Source: Ulva prolifera (Eukaryota; Chlorophyta; Ulvophyceae; Ulvales; Ulvaceae). From it: a DNA stretch of 64,000 nt. Where the stretch lies: positions 7,447,172 through 7,511,171 of the forward strand of contig CM041201.1 in assembly GCA_023078555.1 (NCBI GenBank), given 5' to 3'. The number at the start of each line of letters is the position of its first letter. The first letter of the stretch is position 1. A program made the position numbers and the translations under genes. The notes under the pieces were generated by a model. That model saw nothing but the letters and a program-made list of their open reading frames with translations, ran no database searches and was not told the origin of the DNA. Below are positions 1 through 11,205 of the stretch, piece after piece.

Positions 1-1149
1 TTGCGCTTGGCACGGTGGCATTCGTCCTCGGGCACGCTGCTGCGCTGGTAGTGCCAAGTCCGTCCGCAGTTGACTAGCAAGCCTGTTTCTGACAGCTGAT
101 CTCACGATGTGCATGCTACTGGCGGTTGGTGACGCCGGTACCGGCCCACGTTCACACACTGACTGTGTGTTGCAGCTTTTTCGACGCAAGACAGGCCCGA
201 TGAGCTGGGGAGGAATGCTTACGCCGAATGAGCAAAGCAGCAGCTGACTTTCGACATGGGTTCATGATCTGCAAACGCCGCTGCACGATCCTGCGTGCTG
301 CATTTTCGGCTGGCAGACCGCGTGGCCACAGGCTCAAGCGGCATGGGGCTCTGTCGTCGCAGGCTTGCAGCGCGCCTGGTTCACGCTCACAGGGTGAATC
401 ATTGGACACGCGATACACTGAAATATCGCTTGTCAGCCTTTCACAACTGCAAATGGCTAATCCTGGCGGAGGCCATGGAAATGTTGGACACCTGCCCCAG
501 CACAAGGCCCATGAACGAGCCAGGCTCCTGGGCAACCAGGCACAGCAACCCATCCGATCGGCTTCATGTGCATTACATGCCAGCGTGAAAACCACAGCAC
601 TCATCGACTAGACACCACAAAAACTTCATCGTAGTCAGAAAAAAGCGCCTCGCCCAAGCAAACCATAGTCCAGCGGACATATCTGAGCTGAGGGTCCAGC
701 CTTGACAAGAAGCACCTGCAGGCACTCCACAGAGTCTAGCCAGCCGGCATTCCCACACCTGCGTGCACATCAGGCGCCCAAACGACGTCTGGAGCAGGTG
801 CCGCGCACATCTGCACTCATTCGTAACGGGAAACACTTCAAACTCTCCTCTCGATGCATGCACAGCCTCGGCCAATGCCACAGGCAGGCCCAAAACCGGG
901 GCCCTGCCAAATCACAGCACCTCGTCTGCAACACCCTCAACCAGCTCATTCCTTCCTCTTTGGGCACCAGGCCGCTCAGCGGATACCAGTGCTTATTTTA
1001 CCAAGCACTGCCCTTGCGTGGTTTCACAGTTCCTGGTAGTCTGCTTTGGTGCTCTGGTGCCATGCGATGGCCCGAGTCATCGTGATCTGCTTCAACGAGC
1101 ATGTGATGCAAGACTGCCGGTAGAGGGATGCCTGCAGAAAAGGGCCGCT
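1..1149. other. Left flank, no resolved gene
   Basis: No family is recognisable in these 1.1 kb. Positions 3-77 on + read as 24 hydrophobic codons (containing GTVAFVLGHAAALVV) ending in TAG, so the window may open in the last exon of a gene lying to the left; this is weak. The remaining open frames are short, overlap on both strands and lack convincing splice borders or codon bias. The 3' end of the TRIC-like gene begins at 1150. Confidence 0.4.
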
Positions 1150-3273
1150 CTACTTGGTCTTCTTCGTGTCGGCTGCAGCCTTGGTGGGCTTGGGAGTGGC
1201 GGCGATCGCCTTCTGGGGCTGCGGGATGTTGAGCATGGTGTGGAAGAGGCTCATGAAGGGCTGCAACACGTTGATGCCGGTCGCATCGACGATCAGAGTG
1301 TGCGCAATCTGCACCGGCACCGCCCGCGTCTCAGATCCGCGGTCATGTGAGATCAATCGCTGGACACACAGCACAGCGCCACAGTTCGAGCTGCGCAGCG
1401 CCGGAGAGGGCGGGTGGGGACCGGCTGACAGCCGCTGCTGCCGCAACGCGGACACAAGCTGCAGCATGGTTGCTGGATGCCGCCTGCAGGTGACAGAGGC
1501 AGCGTACACCGCAGGACTCTGCGTGCGGGTAGAGCGCCTGTGGAGTTGTGCTGCACTGACCGGTCCGCGCATGCACACAACACCCCTGCAGCCACACGAT
1601 AACGCCCACAGGCCCCCGCCGCACACAGAGCCCCACGGGCGTGTGTTGTGCCTGCCCGTCCGCAGTTGCCCATGCGGCACACAAACAGAGCTCCACGTGC
1701 TGGAGCTGGAGCCGGCGTTGAGGCGCGGCGGGAGGCAGCAGCGTGCGAGGTGCGAGGTGGGGGCGCACGAGCGAGAGGATGATGAGAGTGCGGCCCTGCG
1801 CGGGCGAGAGGACGGCGTAGATGTGTACAAGGAGGTAGTACGCGATGCAGGCCGCCATGCTGCGGGTGGGGCCGACGCCCGGGTTGCGCATCTCGTCGGG
1901 GCCGGTTGCGATGTGGTACCTGCACACGCATAGCACACTGAGGCTAGCTGCATCATGCATGGCCATGCGGTGTCAGCGGCGGCCACATGCATGGGGGGGG
2001 GGGGGGATGGGGCTCATGCATGCAGGCGGGGCGTGGAGGGTCGGTGTGTGAGATGCGTCGCAGCTGCGGCTACCGAGCGGCCGCGCCGTGATGGTGCAGC
2101 TCAAGGAGGTTCTGGCGTCTGGGGGGGAGAGAGAGAGAGGTCTCACCCGCCGCGGATCATGTCGTTGATGATCTTGCCGCCGCAGCCGCCGATCGTCCCT
2201 GCATGCATGCTGCGGTGAGGCAAGCAACGCCTTGCATGCACTGTGCAGGCGCACGAGTGGGGGTGGCGCGCCGCCGCGTGGGAGGCTCGCGGCGATGGCC
2301 TGCAGTGCGTGGTTGGTGTGGACCGGTCCCCGGCTGTCAGCGCCGTCCTGAGCGGATGGTATGTCGGCGCCCAGGGCGGCGCTGTGAGCCTGCATTGGAG
2401 TGAGCCCAGCGGCATACGCGCGCACATGCATGTTACCATGTTGGCCCCAGCCTGCGGTGCTGTGAGCCTGCATTGGAGTGCGCCCTGGGGCCAACATGGT
2501 AACATGCATGTGCGCGCGTATGCGGGCAGGAGAACTGCGGAGCGACAGCACAGACACTTGCTGCCGTGGACCCTGATCAGGGAGCGGTGCGGCTGCGGCG
2601 GGGCCGCAACGGCAGGGGCCGAGGCGGCAGCGTGGGTTGGGTTGCAGGGGTGTGTGGCGTGAGTGCGCACCAACGATGAGGGCTGCGATGGTGGAGGCGG
2701 GGTAGAACTTGAGGACCTGGTCGACCCGTGTGCACATGACGCCCCCCGAGGCGACAACGAGCAGCAGCTTGCAGACCTCCAGGACTGGAGGGAAGCGGGC
2801 GATGCGGCCGGGGATGTTGTAGGGGAAGTAGTTGCAGGTCCACCAGACGACCGTCCAGATGAGGTCGATTCGTGCAGAGAACATGTTGATGGGTGCTTCG
2901 TCGGGGCGCATCATGAGCAGGGCGGATGTGGCGCCTCCGCCAAAGCCGGCTGTGAAGGTCAGCTACACAAGAAGAGCATGCCCTGGAGCTGTGGTGGAGT
3001 GCTGCAGTGCGGGTGTGCAGTTGCCGGTGGACGCAGGAGTGTGTTGTGTGTGGCACGATGGACCGCGGGCGCGGCTGCAACTGAGCACCCGGAGTGAAGT
3101 GGCGACAGAATGCGCACCCAGTAATGAAGCATATACTTGTCTTTGATGTCGTCACCCATGGTCGCGGCGTAGATGGCTAGGCCGATGAGGACGGTCATCG
3201 GGCCGATGGAGTCGATGTGACCGCCTGCCGCGTCCAACAGCCCGGTGAAGGGCTCCAGCAGATCCGCAGCCAT
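1150..3273 (-). CDS. TRIC-type trimeric intracellular cation channel
   Basis: Five exons can be read: 3273-3118, 2962-2671, 2198-2147, 1919-1769 and 1308-1150. All phases agree and give a 269-residue protein, normal for the TRIC family. TRIC proteins are monovalent-cation channels of ER-type membranes that balance charge during calcium release. The evidence is a run of hydrophobic segments, the short exon 3 with the glycine-rich motif GTIGGCGGK (residues 150-158) typical of the TRIC fold, and a basic C-terminal tail rich in Lys and Ala (from about residue 245). Three of the four donors are GTGCGC. The start is the ATG opening MAADLLEPF, with no earlier exon needed. Intron 2 holds a perfect inverted repeat. 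The gene diverges from the guanylate kinase. Family assignment rests on the motif and topology; ion selectivity cannot be read. Confidence 0.8.
2381..2523. repeat. 39-bp perfect inverted repeat with flanking 22-bp direct repeats
   Basis: Arms 2412-2450 and 2485-2523 are exact reverse complements separated by a 34-nt loop. A 22-bp direct repeat beginning GCTGTGAGCC occurs at 2381-2402 and again inside the loop side at 2459-2480. Everything lies in intron 2 of the TRIC-like gene. The arms contain the TGCATG motif common in this genome. It could be a fold-back element remnant or a structured intron hairpin. Confidence 0.9.
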
Positions 3274-3867
3274 TGCAGTCGAGTCGCTCTAAAGTGTGCA
3301 ATTCACGCAGAACTGGTCGAACGGTGAGCGGCAGCGAGCGACCCGGTGCATGAGATGGGCCGGGATTAACTACCTCACAGACTGGCAATGTGGCTCCGGG
3401 TCCAATTGTCAAGGCTCCACGCAGCCAGACTACATGAGATACGTTGCCCTGCATACACTCGTGACCACATCTCAGCTACGCACTGGTGCCATTGCATGCA
3501 GCATTCGCTTCACATGGCTACATGTGCACAGCCTGACAGCAGCGTGCAGCACAGCCTGCGCGCAGCACAGCCTGAAATCAGCACAGCTTGCCTGAACAAC
3601 GAGCCACCGAGGCCCATGCACAGGGATGATGTGCCTGGCGTGCGAGCCTCGATGTAAAGACTCGTCTCTGTCGAAATCTTCAACAACGTCGGTTCCTTTT
3701 TTCCAGTGCCTGTTGGCCCTGCTGTCGGGAATACTTGCACCCGAGGGCTTCGTGCTCGACAGCTGAACGCGTTTTGCGGTCTAGATTGCCTAATCTCTGC
3801 TTATGATTTGATCAGTTGTCGCTTCTGGTGCTCTGATCGGTCGCTGGTGTTCAAGCGGCTCACAGCC
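3274..3867. promoter_or_regulatory. Divergent intergenic region between TRIC-like gene and guanylate kinase
   Basis: The two genes start on opposite strands about 0.6 kb apart, so both promoters should lie here. No clear TATA box or other named element is visible. The stretch 3530-3595 carries a short imperfect repeat built on CAGCACAGC. The 5' exon of the guanylate kinase may begin earlier than 3868, at an in-frame ATG at 3706. Confidence 0.4.
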
Positions 3868-4959
3868 ATGATGCGCGCGCGTAGCTGCCTTTCGGTGCCA
3901 TGCTCGCATTTGTATCAAGCTTATACGCATCCTGCATCGTCTTGGAACGTAAGCGCCGGTGTGCACGGATGGGAGCGGAGCACGCGATGCCTCCGGCTTG
4001 CGTGCGTAGCGCAACACCAAAGCTCATCAGTGGCTGAAACACTATCCGCCATAGAGGACTCCATTGGAAAGCTATCCCACTCGCCAATGGTACGTCTCGT
4101 CACCCAACAGATTGGCAGGGGCGTCCGCAAGCTGATCAGTTTAAATTGCTGAAGGCCATCACACGCCAATATACTGCCAGCAGCGTCATACAGCTTCAGC
4201 AAAGACAGCAACGTATCTACGCATAGGCTTGTCTCGCCATTTCGATCAATCGGTCTTGCAGGTACCTCCGCCCAAGCCCGTCACCCTCGTCATCAGTGGG
4301 CCATCAGGAGTCGGGAAGGACTACCTGGTATCTAAACTACAGAAAAGCCGTCCAGACCTCCACTTTGTTGTGACAGCAACGACGCGGTGCGGCCATCCTC
4401 GTCTCCTGCCTCGGTCCAACGCTCATCAGCCATGCCCACACCTGAGATATCTGAGATATATGTGGCCACAGCACTTCGGCTCACTGCCCACCCACGCAGG
4501 CCCATGAGGGAAGGAGAGCGCGACGGGGTCGACTACCACTTTGTCAGCAAGCAGCAGTTCGAGCAGTGGATCGCCGACGACGAGCTCTTCGAGCACGCCC
4601 TCGTGTACGGCCAGTACAAGGGCATCCCCAAGAGCTCTGTGCTCGGGCCGCTCTCAAAGGGTCAAGACGTCGTGCTGCGCCTGGACGTCCAGGGCGCCGC
4701 GACCGTGCGGCGGCTGCTGCCGGGCGCCGTGTCGGTGTACATCGTCGCGGCGTCCGAGGCGGAGCTCGTGGAGCGCCTCGTGCAGCGCAAGACAGAGGGG
4801 CTGCAGGGGCTGATCACGCGCGCAGGCACGATCCGCCGGGAGTGCGAGCGGATCGACGAGTTCGAGTACGTGGTGGTGAACGAGGAGGGGGGGGCGGAGC
4901 GGGCGGTGCGGCAGCTCGCGGCGATCGTCGATGCCGAGAGGTGCCGATCGGTGAGGTAG
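3868..4959 (+). CDS. Guanylate kinase, organelle type
   Basis: The enzyme phosphorylates GMP to GDP with ATP. Secure exons are 4262-4386 and 4500-4959, joined at phase 2 inside TATTR|PMREGE. The P-loop GPSGVGKD is followed by the GMP-binding segment VTATTRPMREGERDGVDYHF and by the lid region with R-A-G-T-I-R-R-E-C-E-R. An Asp where most kinases have Ser/Thr after the P-loop Lys is the form I know from plant plastid/mitochondrial guanylate kinases. An upstream exon ending at 4089 (SIGKLSHSPM, donor GTACGT) joins in phase. Further upstream MMRARSCLSVPC (from 3868) looks like a targeting peptide, but the splice joining it, if any, is not settled, so the first about 60 residues are uncertain. The gene ends at TAG 4957-4959. 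An organelle location is inferred. Confidence 0.85.
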
Positions 4960-6001
4960 CCGAGGGGGGGAGCCATGCGGCGAGCTGCGACAGCGGGGAG
5001 CCACCCTCTGTCGCGTCGAGAGTCACATGCATGGGCGGGGGTGGGTTCTACTTGAAACCACAGCCACCAATGGGGAGGGTGGGTGCGGGTAGCTGAGACC
5101 AGCGGGGGGCGGTCCGAACGTTGAGCGCCGATTCTGCAGAAGCAGCCCGTGCTGCTCTTGTCTGTCCCAGCAAGCATGCAGCGCTTTGGCGATGTGCCTT
5201 GAGAACCTGGTACTAGCACAGAGCGACGACGATTTGCAGATGTGTTTCCGCGGAGGCGATTACACGCGTGCTCGAGATATGTGTCGACTCAGCGGAGGTG
5301 GGAGAGGGGTGACGGGGGGTGAGAATAAGAGACCAATGCAGCTGATTTGGCAAACATGCGGCTGTTGTTCACCTGTTACAGTCTGGTGCAGCCGCAATAA
5401 CGATGGCCATTATCGATGCATCCAACCCCTCCAGGGAGAGGCAACGAGTGACTGTGCTGAAGTGGAATGTCAGGCTGAACAAGGCACTTGCCCATGCATG
5501 CTACAGCATTAAATTGAGAGTGTTTGCACTGATTTGAGCACCTCGGGAGTGATTGTGCGGGGCAAATTATTCGCAGCGAAATGCGTTGGCACATGTGGAA
5601 GGATTGTCAGCATGAGAGGCAGTGACCCCAGAGCTGCAGACGACATTGTGAATTTAATCTGCAGAGGTCATCTTTCATGGTGTGTCGGGACCACTTTGTT
5701 GCGGCTGCTTCAAGCTGGACTGCTGTGTCAGAGCTCTCAGCACTATCAATTTGTTTGTTCGCAGCGCACGTAGGATCCCACTGACTGTGTGCGCTGGGGC
5801 AATGTTGCACGCTGATCGCAACTGCTTTCGGAGCACTGGAGGGCTTCACAGGACCCTTTTAAAGCAGGTAGACCTTAAAACCAAGCGTCATCCGCAAATT
5901 TCTACAGCATGACACAACAGCAACATGTCGATCAAAGAAGGACGGCAGCATAGCGGTCCAAACAGCCAGCACTGCATGCTTGAGTGCAGCTTGCGTTCAG
6001 C
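4960..6001. other. Convergent intergenic region
   Basis: This is the 3' space between the guanylate kinase (+) and the WrbA-type gene (-). It has lower GC than the exons. The open frame 5186-5512 (+) begins with about 35 residues of plausible composition (MCLENLVLAQSDDDLQMCF) but continues into unlikely sequence, and I recognise no family. Nothing else is supported. Confidence 0.4.
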
Positions 6002-8781
6002 TCAAGCGGAAAGCAGCTTGGCCTTGCCGGCAAAGTAGGAGCCCTGGGAGGTGGCGATGGCCAGCTCGTTGTCGCTCGGCTGACGAGAGCCGTCCGCGCC
6101 TGCACCCAGCACCCACCACAGTCAATCTCACGCACCAAGCAGAGGCCTGCAATCTTGCATTTCGCACATGCACCTCACCCTCGCCCCCCCATGTTCACGC
6201 AGTTCGTGTGTCCGGAGCTCTCTGAATGGCATTCACCAATCTGCATGAGAGCATGGAGCCAGCACAGCTCCATCAGCCGGTCCTATCAACACACGCAGCA
6301 GTTCAAGCAGTGTATGCATTCCCATTTGCCCCCGCCGTAGTCCAGGCAGTGCGTGCATTGTGTTCCGTATGCAAGGACTGCCCAAGGACAGGGAGCTGCG
6401 CAGTCGGGCGCGCACCGGCAAAGGTGCCAGCCCCCCAGGGGCTGCCGCCCTGCGGCTCGTCGAGGGAGAACATCTTCGGGCCGGCGCTGTAGCCGAGGGG
6501 CACGTAGATCATGCCGTGGTGCACAGCCTGCGTGAGCGCCGTCATGATCGTCGTCTCCTGGCCGCCCCCCTGCGTCGCCGTGCTCGTGCAGAACGTGATC
6601 TGCACAGACAAGCGCACGCATGAGGCCCATGCATGGCGTGCTTCACTGGACGCCTGGGCTTGCGTGGTGTCCACAGGCGGATGCTGGGGTGAGAACGGCA
6701 CATCTGCTGCGCAGGGCCGGGGGGTCGTGCGGACGTATGCGGCAGGCAGTGTGTGGAGGTGGCGTCCCCAGCAGGGTTGGGCAGTCGTGCAGAACGGGGT
6801 ACTAGGTACGTGATGTGCGCACAGGCAGGTGTCGGTGACGGAGGGAGGTGTCAGTGAATCGGTGGTATTGATTCGAATAACACCGGGAGCGGCAGGTGTG
6901 AAGCATGTTTCACCACAAGCACGGCCTCACCATGCAGCCCGTGCGGATGCTCACGTGTAGCCTGCTCGTTGCCCTGTGCTTGGCACTGGCAAACATGAAT
7001 CACGGGCAAACATGCCCCAGCGCTGCAGCGCTCGGGCGTTCACCAGAGTCCATGGCGCATGTATGCGGCAGGTGCATGGTGCACGCTAGTAGATGCCTGC
7101 GCTCGCATGGGTCCCCAGCGAATAGTGAGCTCCCGCTGCGCACAGCGGGTGGCAAAAGTGGATGTGGGCACCAAGCAGTGTGGAGCGACTGTGTGAGCGC
7201 GCTGGCGATCATGGGGTGGAGGGCACCGGCGCTGGGTGAGGGGCACGCACCGGCTTGCCAGTGAGCTTGCCTGCACAGCAGCTCATGAGTCAGAGTCCGC
7301 ACACCGATCTGGCAACCAGCTCCAGGAGCTCACATATCTGGGGAGCACGTCAGACAGGGACGGGGCGGTGAGGTGCAGTACAGCAAATTTGGATTGGGAG
7401 GGGGCGACAGCGAAGGAGGCCCCCCTGCCTCTGTGCCTCCTTCTGCGGCCCGACATCATTCTGGGCGGATGCAGTCAGGTGCACGGGCAGCATGGCAGGC
7501 GTCTACAAACGGGGCCGCATGGCAGGCGTCTACAAGGGGAGCCGCATGGCAGGCGTCTACAAGGGGCCGATCAAACGCTGCCCGCGCAGGTGAGACTGTA
7601 GGGGGAAGCCTCTGCAAGGGACTGATGCAGGGACGCTCGGGGCGGAGGCGGGGTAATGAAACAGAATGATACATGGAGGGTCAGTGAGGGGCTCGCACCG
7701 GCCTGCCACAGGCTCCCGGTCGAGTCCATGAACGCCTGCACATGCGTGCGCCGTGAGCAGGAGGAGTCTCAACATCAGCATTGCCGGCCTGGGGGCGTAC
7801 AGTGGCAACGCCCCCCGACCACTGCAACAAGGTGTGCAGTACAGTATTACCGGTGGGGGGGGGACCGAGCGAGGTCAGGGCACGATGCAGTGAAGGCTGC
7901 AGCTCTGAACTTTGCCGTGAACAGTACAGTGTGTGCAGAGCCATGAGCATACACAACACCATCTCGCGAAAGAGCACTTGAGTCAAGGTACAGGCGTAGT
8001 GCGGGCTGATGGGATGCAGTGCTGTAACGCAGGGCCTTGCACTTGAAAAGGACAGCACCTTGAACTGAGAGGCCATCATGCCAAAACGGGTTGGGAAGGC
8101 AAAGACGAGGCCATCGCAGTCCGTCAGCTGGTCTGCGGTGATGACGGGATCGTCAGACTTGGGAGGAGCATGCAGCTTTCCCAGGACCTCCTCTGGAAGG
8201 GTCTCCGCAACCTGCACAAAGGTGAATGTATCCTCCGCAATCCGAACTGCACAGGCTCTGCGGCTACAGCACCGTCGTGCTACATCGCAAGTTCAAAATA
8301 TGTGTTGTTTCGCGCTACGTATCCCCGGGAGTCAGAGCAGGTTGGTGTGCTGCATCTGGGGTTGGACGTGAGGCTCCACTTGACAGGGCTGCAGGTGGTC
8401 ACTTGAAATGACAGCGCACAGTCCTCGCTATGATTTCTGGTTGCATCTTCTTCACTGCTGTACAGGTCAGTCCGTCGGTCCACAGCAGACGTTTGTACAA
8501 GCTAAACCATGCATAACACGTTGCCCCAGATGCACAAGTGACCATGGCCACTTTGGGCGTGGCGCTACCCGATCTTTGTACAAAACGCAGGCAACACAGC
8601 CGCAGCGTTTCGGGCTCCGAAACACACAACGTGGTGCAAAGTCACAGGCTTAGCAATGGGAACGGACCTGGAACATGGTCGCCTCGCATCCGTCCACGGA
8701 ATCGATGCCTTCCTTGACTGCCTTGGCCAAGGTGCGGACATGTCCGTACATGGAATAGTAAACGACGTAGATTTTGGTCAT
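6002..8781 (-). CDS. NAD(P)H:quinone oxidoreductase, WrbA/flavodoxin-like
   Basis: Six exons fit perfectly: 8781-8668, 8211-8059, 7735-7699, 7270-7251, 6599-6416 and 6099-6002, encoding 201 residues, the usual WrbA length. WrbA proteins are FMN-dependent, tetrameric enzymes that reduce quinones by two electrons and so limit redox cycling. Visible family motifs are the N-terminal MTKIYVVYYSMYGHVRTLA (FMN phosphate loop), FAFPTRFGMMASQFK (residues about 75-89), DSTGSLWQAGKLTGKP (exons 3-4), TSTATQGGGQETT and VHHGM (exon 5), and the C-terminal LAIATSQGSYFAGKAKLL. Exon 4 is only 20 nt. Introns 3 and 4 begin with nearly identical sequence. The 27-bp tandem repeat at 7490-7568 lies in intron 3. A cytosolic enzyme is likely because no targeting extension precedes the core. 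Confidence 0.95.
7490..7568. repeat. 27-bp tandem repeat, three copies
   Basis: Three near-identical units starting GCATGGCAGGCGTCTACAA lie head to tail at 7490, 7517 and 7544, the last shortened by two bases. They are inside intron 3 of the WrbA-type gene and have no coding role in that gene. Confidence 0.9.
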
Positions 8782-11205
8782 CTGCAGATGATGTATACTG
8801 GATTAAAGATGGGCGTGACAGTGCGAGACCAATCTTTGAGACGCTCGCTCACGTCGGACCTCCGTGATAGCACGCGTTCATGGCTCAGATGCTGTGGTGA
8901 AGAGCCAATTGCTGGCACGAATCAAAAGCACGATGATTTACAAACAATTCTTCTCTACGACACTGGAAGCACAGTTTTTTTGTTGGAGATATATCGACAC
9001 AATGGTAGCCGGAAGAGAGGCACCAGCATGAGCAAATGCCTCGGCAGAACGGCTCTGCGCGGCCAAACACAGTGCATGGTCGTCTCCTGGCAATTGAAAC
9101 AGCTGTACAAGTTGTGCGCATGAGCAGTAGCGACAATCGCCTGGCGCCAGCAAGGCTAAAGGGGCAGTCTGGCCATGGTCAGCAGGTGCAGGAAGGAGAA
9201 CAGCAAACCAAATTCGACCACACGTCTACTCAATTGGGTAGCATGGTGCAGGTATATACCTTTGGAAAGCTTCCGGTGAGATCGCGTGTGATTCGGCTTG
9301 ATGCTTGACGAGACACACTCTGGAGACGTGGAACAGGCTGGCGTAGACCGGTGGAAGCAGATGAGGTGTCACGTTCTGAAATGCTCCTATAAGCAGCAGA
9401 AGCGACGAGCTGCATGAAATCGTAAGATGTATCCGGTCGATGTGCCTAGAGCCTTTGCCATGCTGCCAAAACGGCTTATTCCGGCTGCAGCAGCGCGGGA
9501 GTGAGCGACGCGTACGCCGGGTCCACGATGACGCCAGAGCGAGATAACAAAACCCACCACAACCCCTGCGGCTGGCTGTGGCTGACGAGATACATACGGA
9601 CTTTTGTGGAGGCTCGCACGCAAGCTCAGATCCCAGATCAATCGCATGTGTGTTCACACAGAACAGTTGAACAGCAACCACACCGCAGGGATGTGCTCTC
9701 TTCCCAACACGCAGCGCAGGGATATGCTGTAGTTTCACCACACAGCGCAGAGACCTGATCTCTTCATAACAACACAGCGCTCTCACTGTACACCACCTGG
9801 CTGAATGTGGCTCCGCCCGTGCATGGCCATGGCACAGGCGGTAGCTGCTCCAGTGGCAGGGTTGCATACCCATCGATGTACACAACACCTTGATCCTTGT
9901 AGCACACAACACGATGCCGACTGCGTGCGCAGCTCCACAGCTGGGCCAGAGCAACTTGATACTCAAGGACAGCCTGCGCAGCCAGCACCAAAGCATGGCA
10001 GCCATGTGCACGCGTACGTGTGCTGATTGACTACAAGTGAGCTTGCGATTTGAGCACTCTTGCAGCCAGGGGCACAGAGGCTGATGGCGGGGATGGGCAG
10101 GGATGGCCGGGGATGGCCTCTGAGCATGGCATGACACACAATCCACATGACTGCGCTTTTGTAAGCATGCGGCGATTTTGGCTCCGGACGGGGCCGCTGC
10201 TCAAGCTCCGTATGTCACAACAACAATGGCGGGGCGGGCAGCACTGCGACACAGAAAGCAGTGCAACAACACGACTGCCGCCCCCGTCCATCGCACCCAC
10301 GCCACAGTCGCAACCAAGCTCCTTGTGGCTGTGAGCGGTGTGGCAGAGGCTTGGTGTGGAGCAGCAGCAGGCAGCCGCCTGCTTCGATCTGGAAGTGATT
10401 CGCAGAGAACTTGAATTCGCAGAGAACTTGTCCAATTTAAACTTCAGGCTCAGCTGCCAGGCCATGAGGTGGCTGCAGGTGCGCACTGGAGGCATGCATT
10501 TTGAAGTCTTCTCAGTACACAGCTGCCCTTTGGTCGGGGGGCAGGAAGCATGCGGTGCACTACACGGGCACCAGCAACATGCTGGTACTTGCTTCAAACC
10601 TGGGCAGCCATGTGCATGGTGTGGTGCCTCGGGCACACAGTCCTTGAGGCTGGTGGCGGTGGCAGTTGGTGTTGATCAGTGCGGTGGCGTTGGTGTTGAT
10701 CAGTCCTTCTGCATGCTTTAGGCGATGCAACCTGCCTCCCCCACAGTGTCGTTGTAACACGTTCTCTGAGGTAGTATCAATCATGCACTCGGCTCAGCTC
10801 GGGCCCGGTGTATGGTTTTTGCTGTCTTCAATCAGTCTAATGATCCAGCACTTGTCTCTGGATTGATGTTTTACGCAGAGATTAAACAGTTGAGAGGGTG
10901 CATGGCTTAGCTACGTACTTTCTGTCAACTGGAAGGTATGGCCCAGCTAAGCTCGTTTGCTTGCTATGCTACCGCTTGCGTGGCTTCCGGGGCAAGCACG
11001 GAAGGGGCGCGGCATGGCGGTGCTGAAGCCCGGCGGGTCAGCTATCCTAGCCTTCGCTACAAGAGATGTCTCAATAATGTCTGCAGCTGTTCAATTGAAG
11101 TGCATGGTTCGTTGTGAGTTTCAACATCAGGTGTTGGCGCCACAGTTCTCAGCTTCGCCTAGATATAGTCTTGTTGCTAGCGTCACAAGAGTTCTACAGT
11201 GAAAC
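8782..11205. other. Gene-poor divergent region upstream of WrbA-type gene
   Basis: These 2.4 kb separate two divergently transcribed genes. A 306-codon open frame on the minus strand (10146-9226) is Cys/His/Arg-rich with no codon bias and no recognisable family, and I treat it as chance. Short direct repeats are present: a 23-bp unit with GGTGTTGATCAGT occurs twice at about 10658-10705, and imperfect ACACAGCGCAG units recur at 9660-9790. A gene with small exons cannot be ruled out. Confidence 0.4.

Noticed and set aside
9226..10146. 306-codon open frame on the minus strand
   Set aside because: Cys/His/Arg-rich with no domain, no codon bias and no consistent exon borders; several equally long chance frames overlap it.
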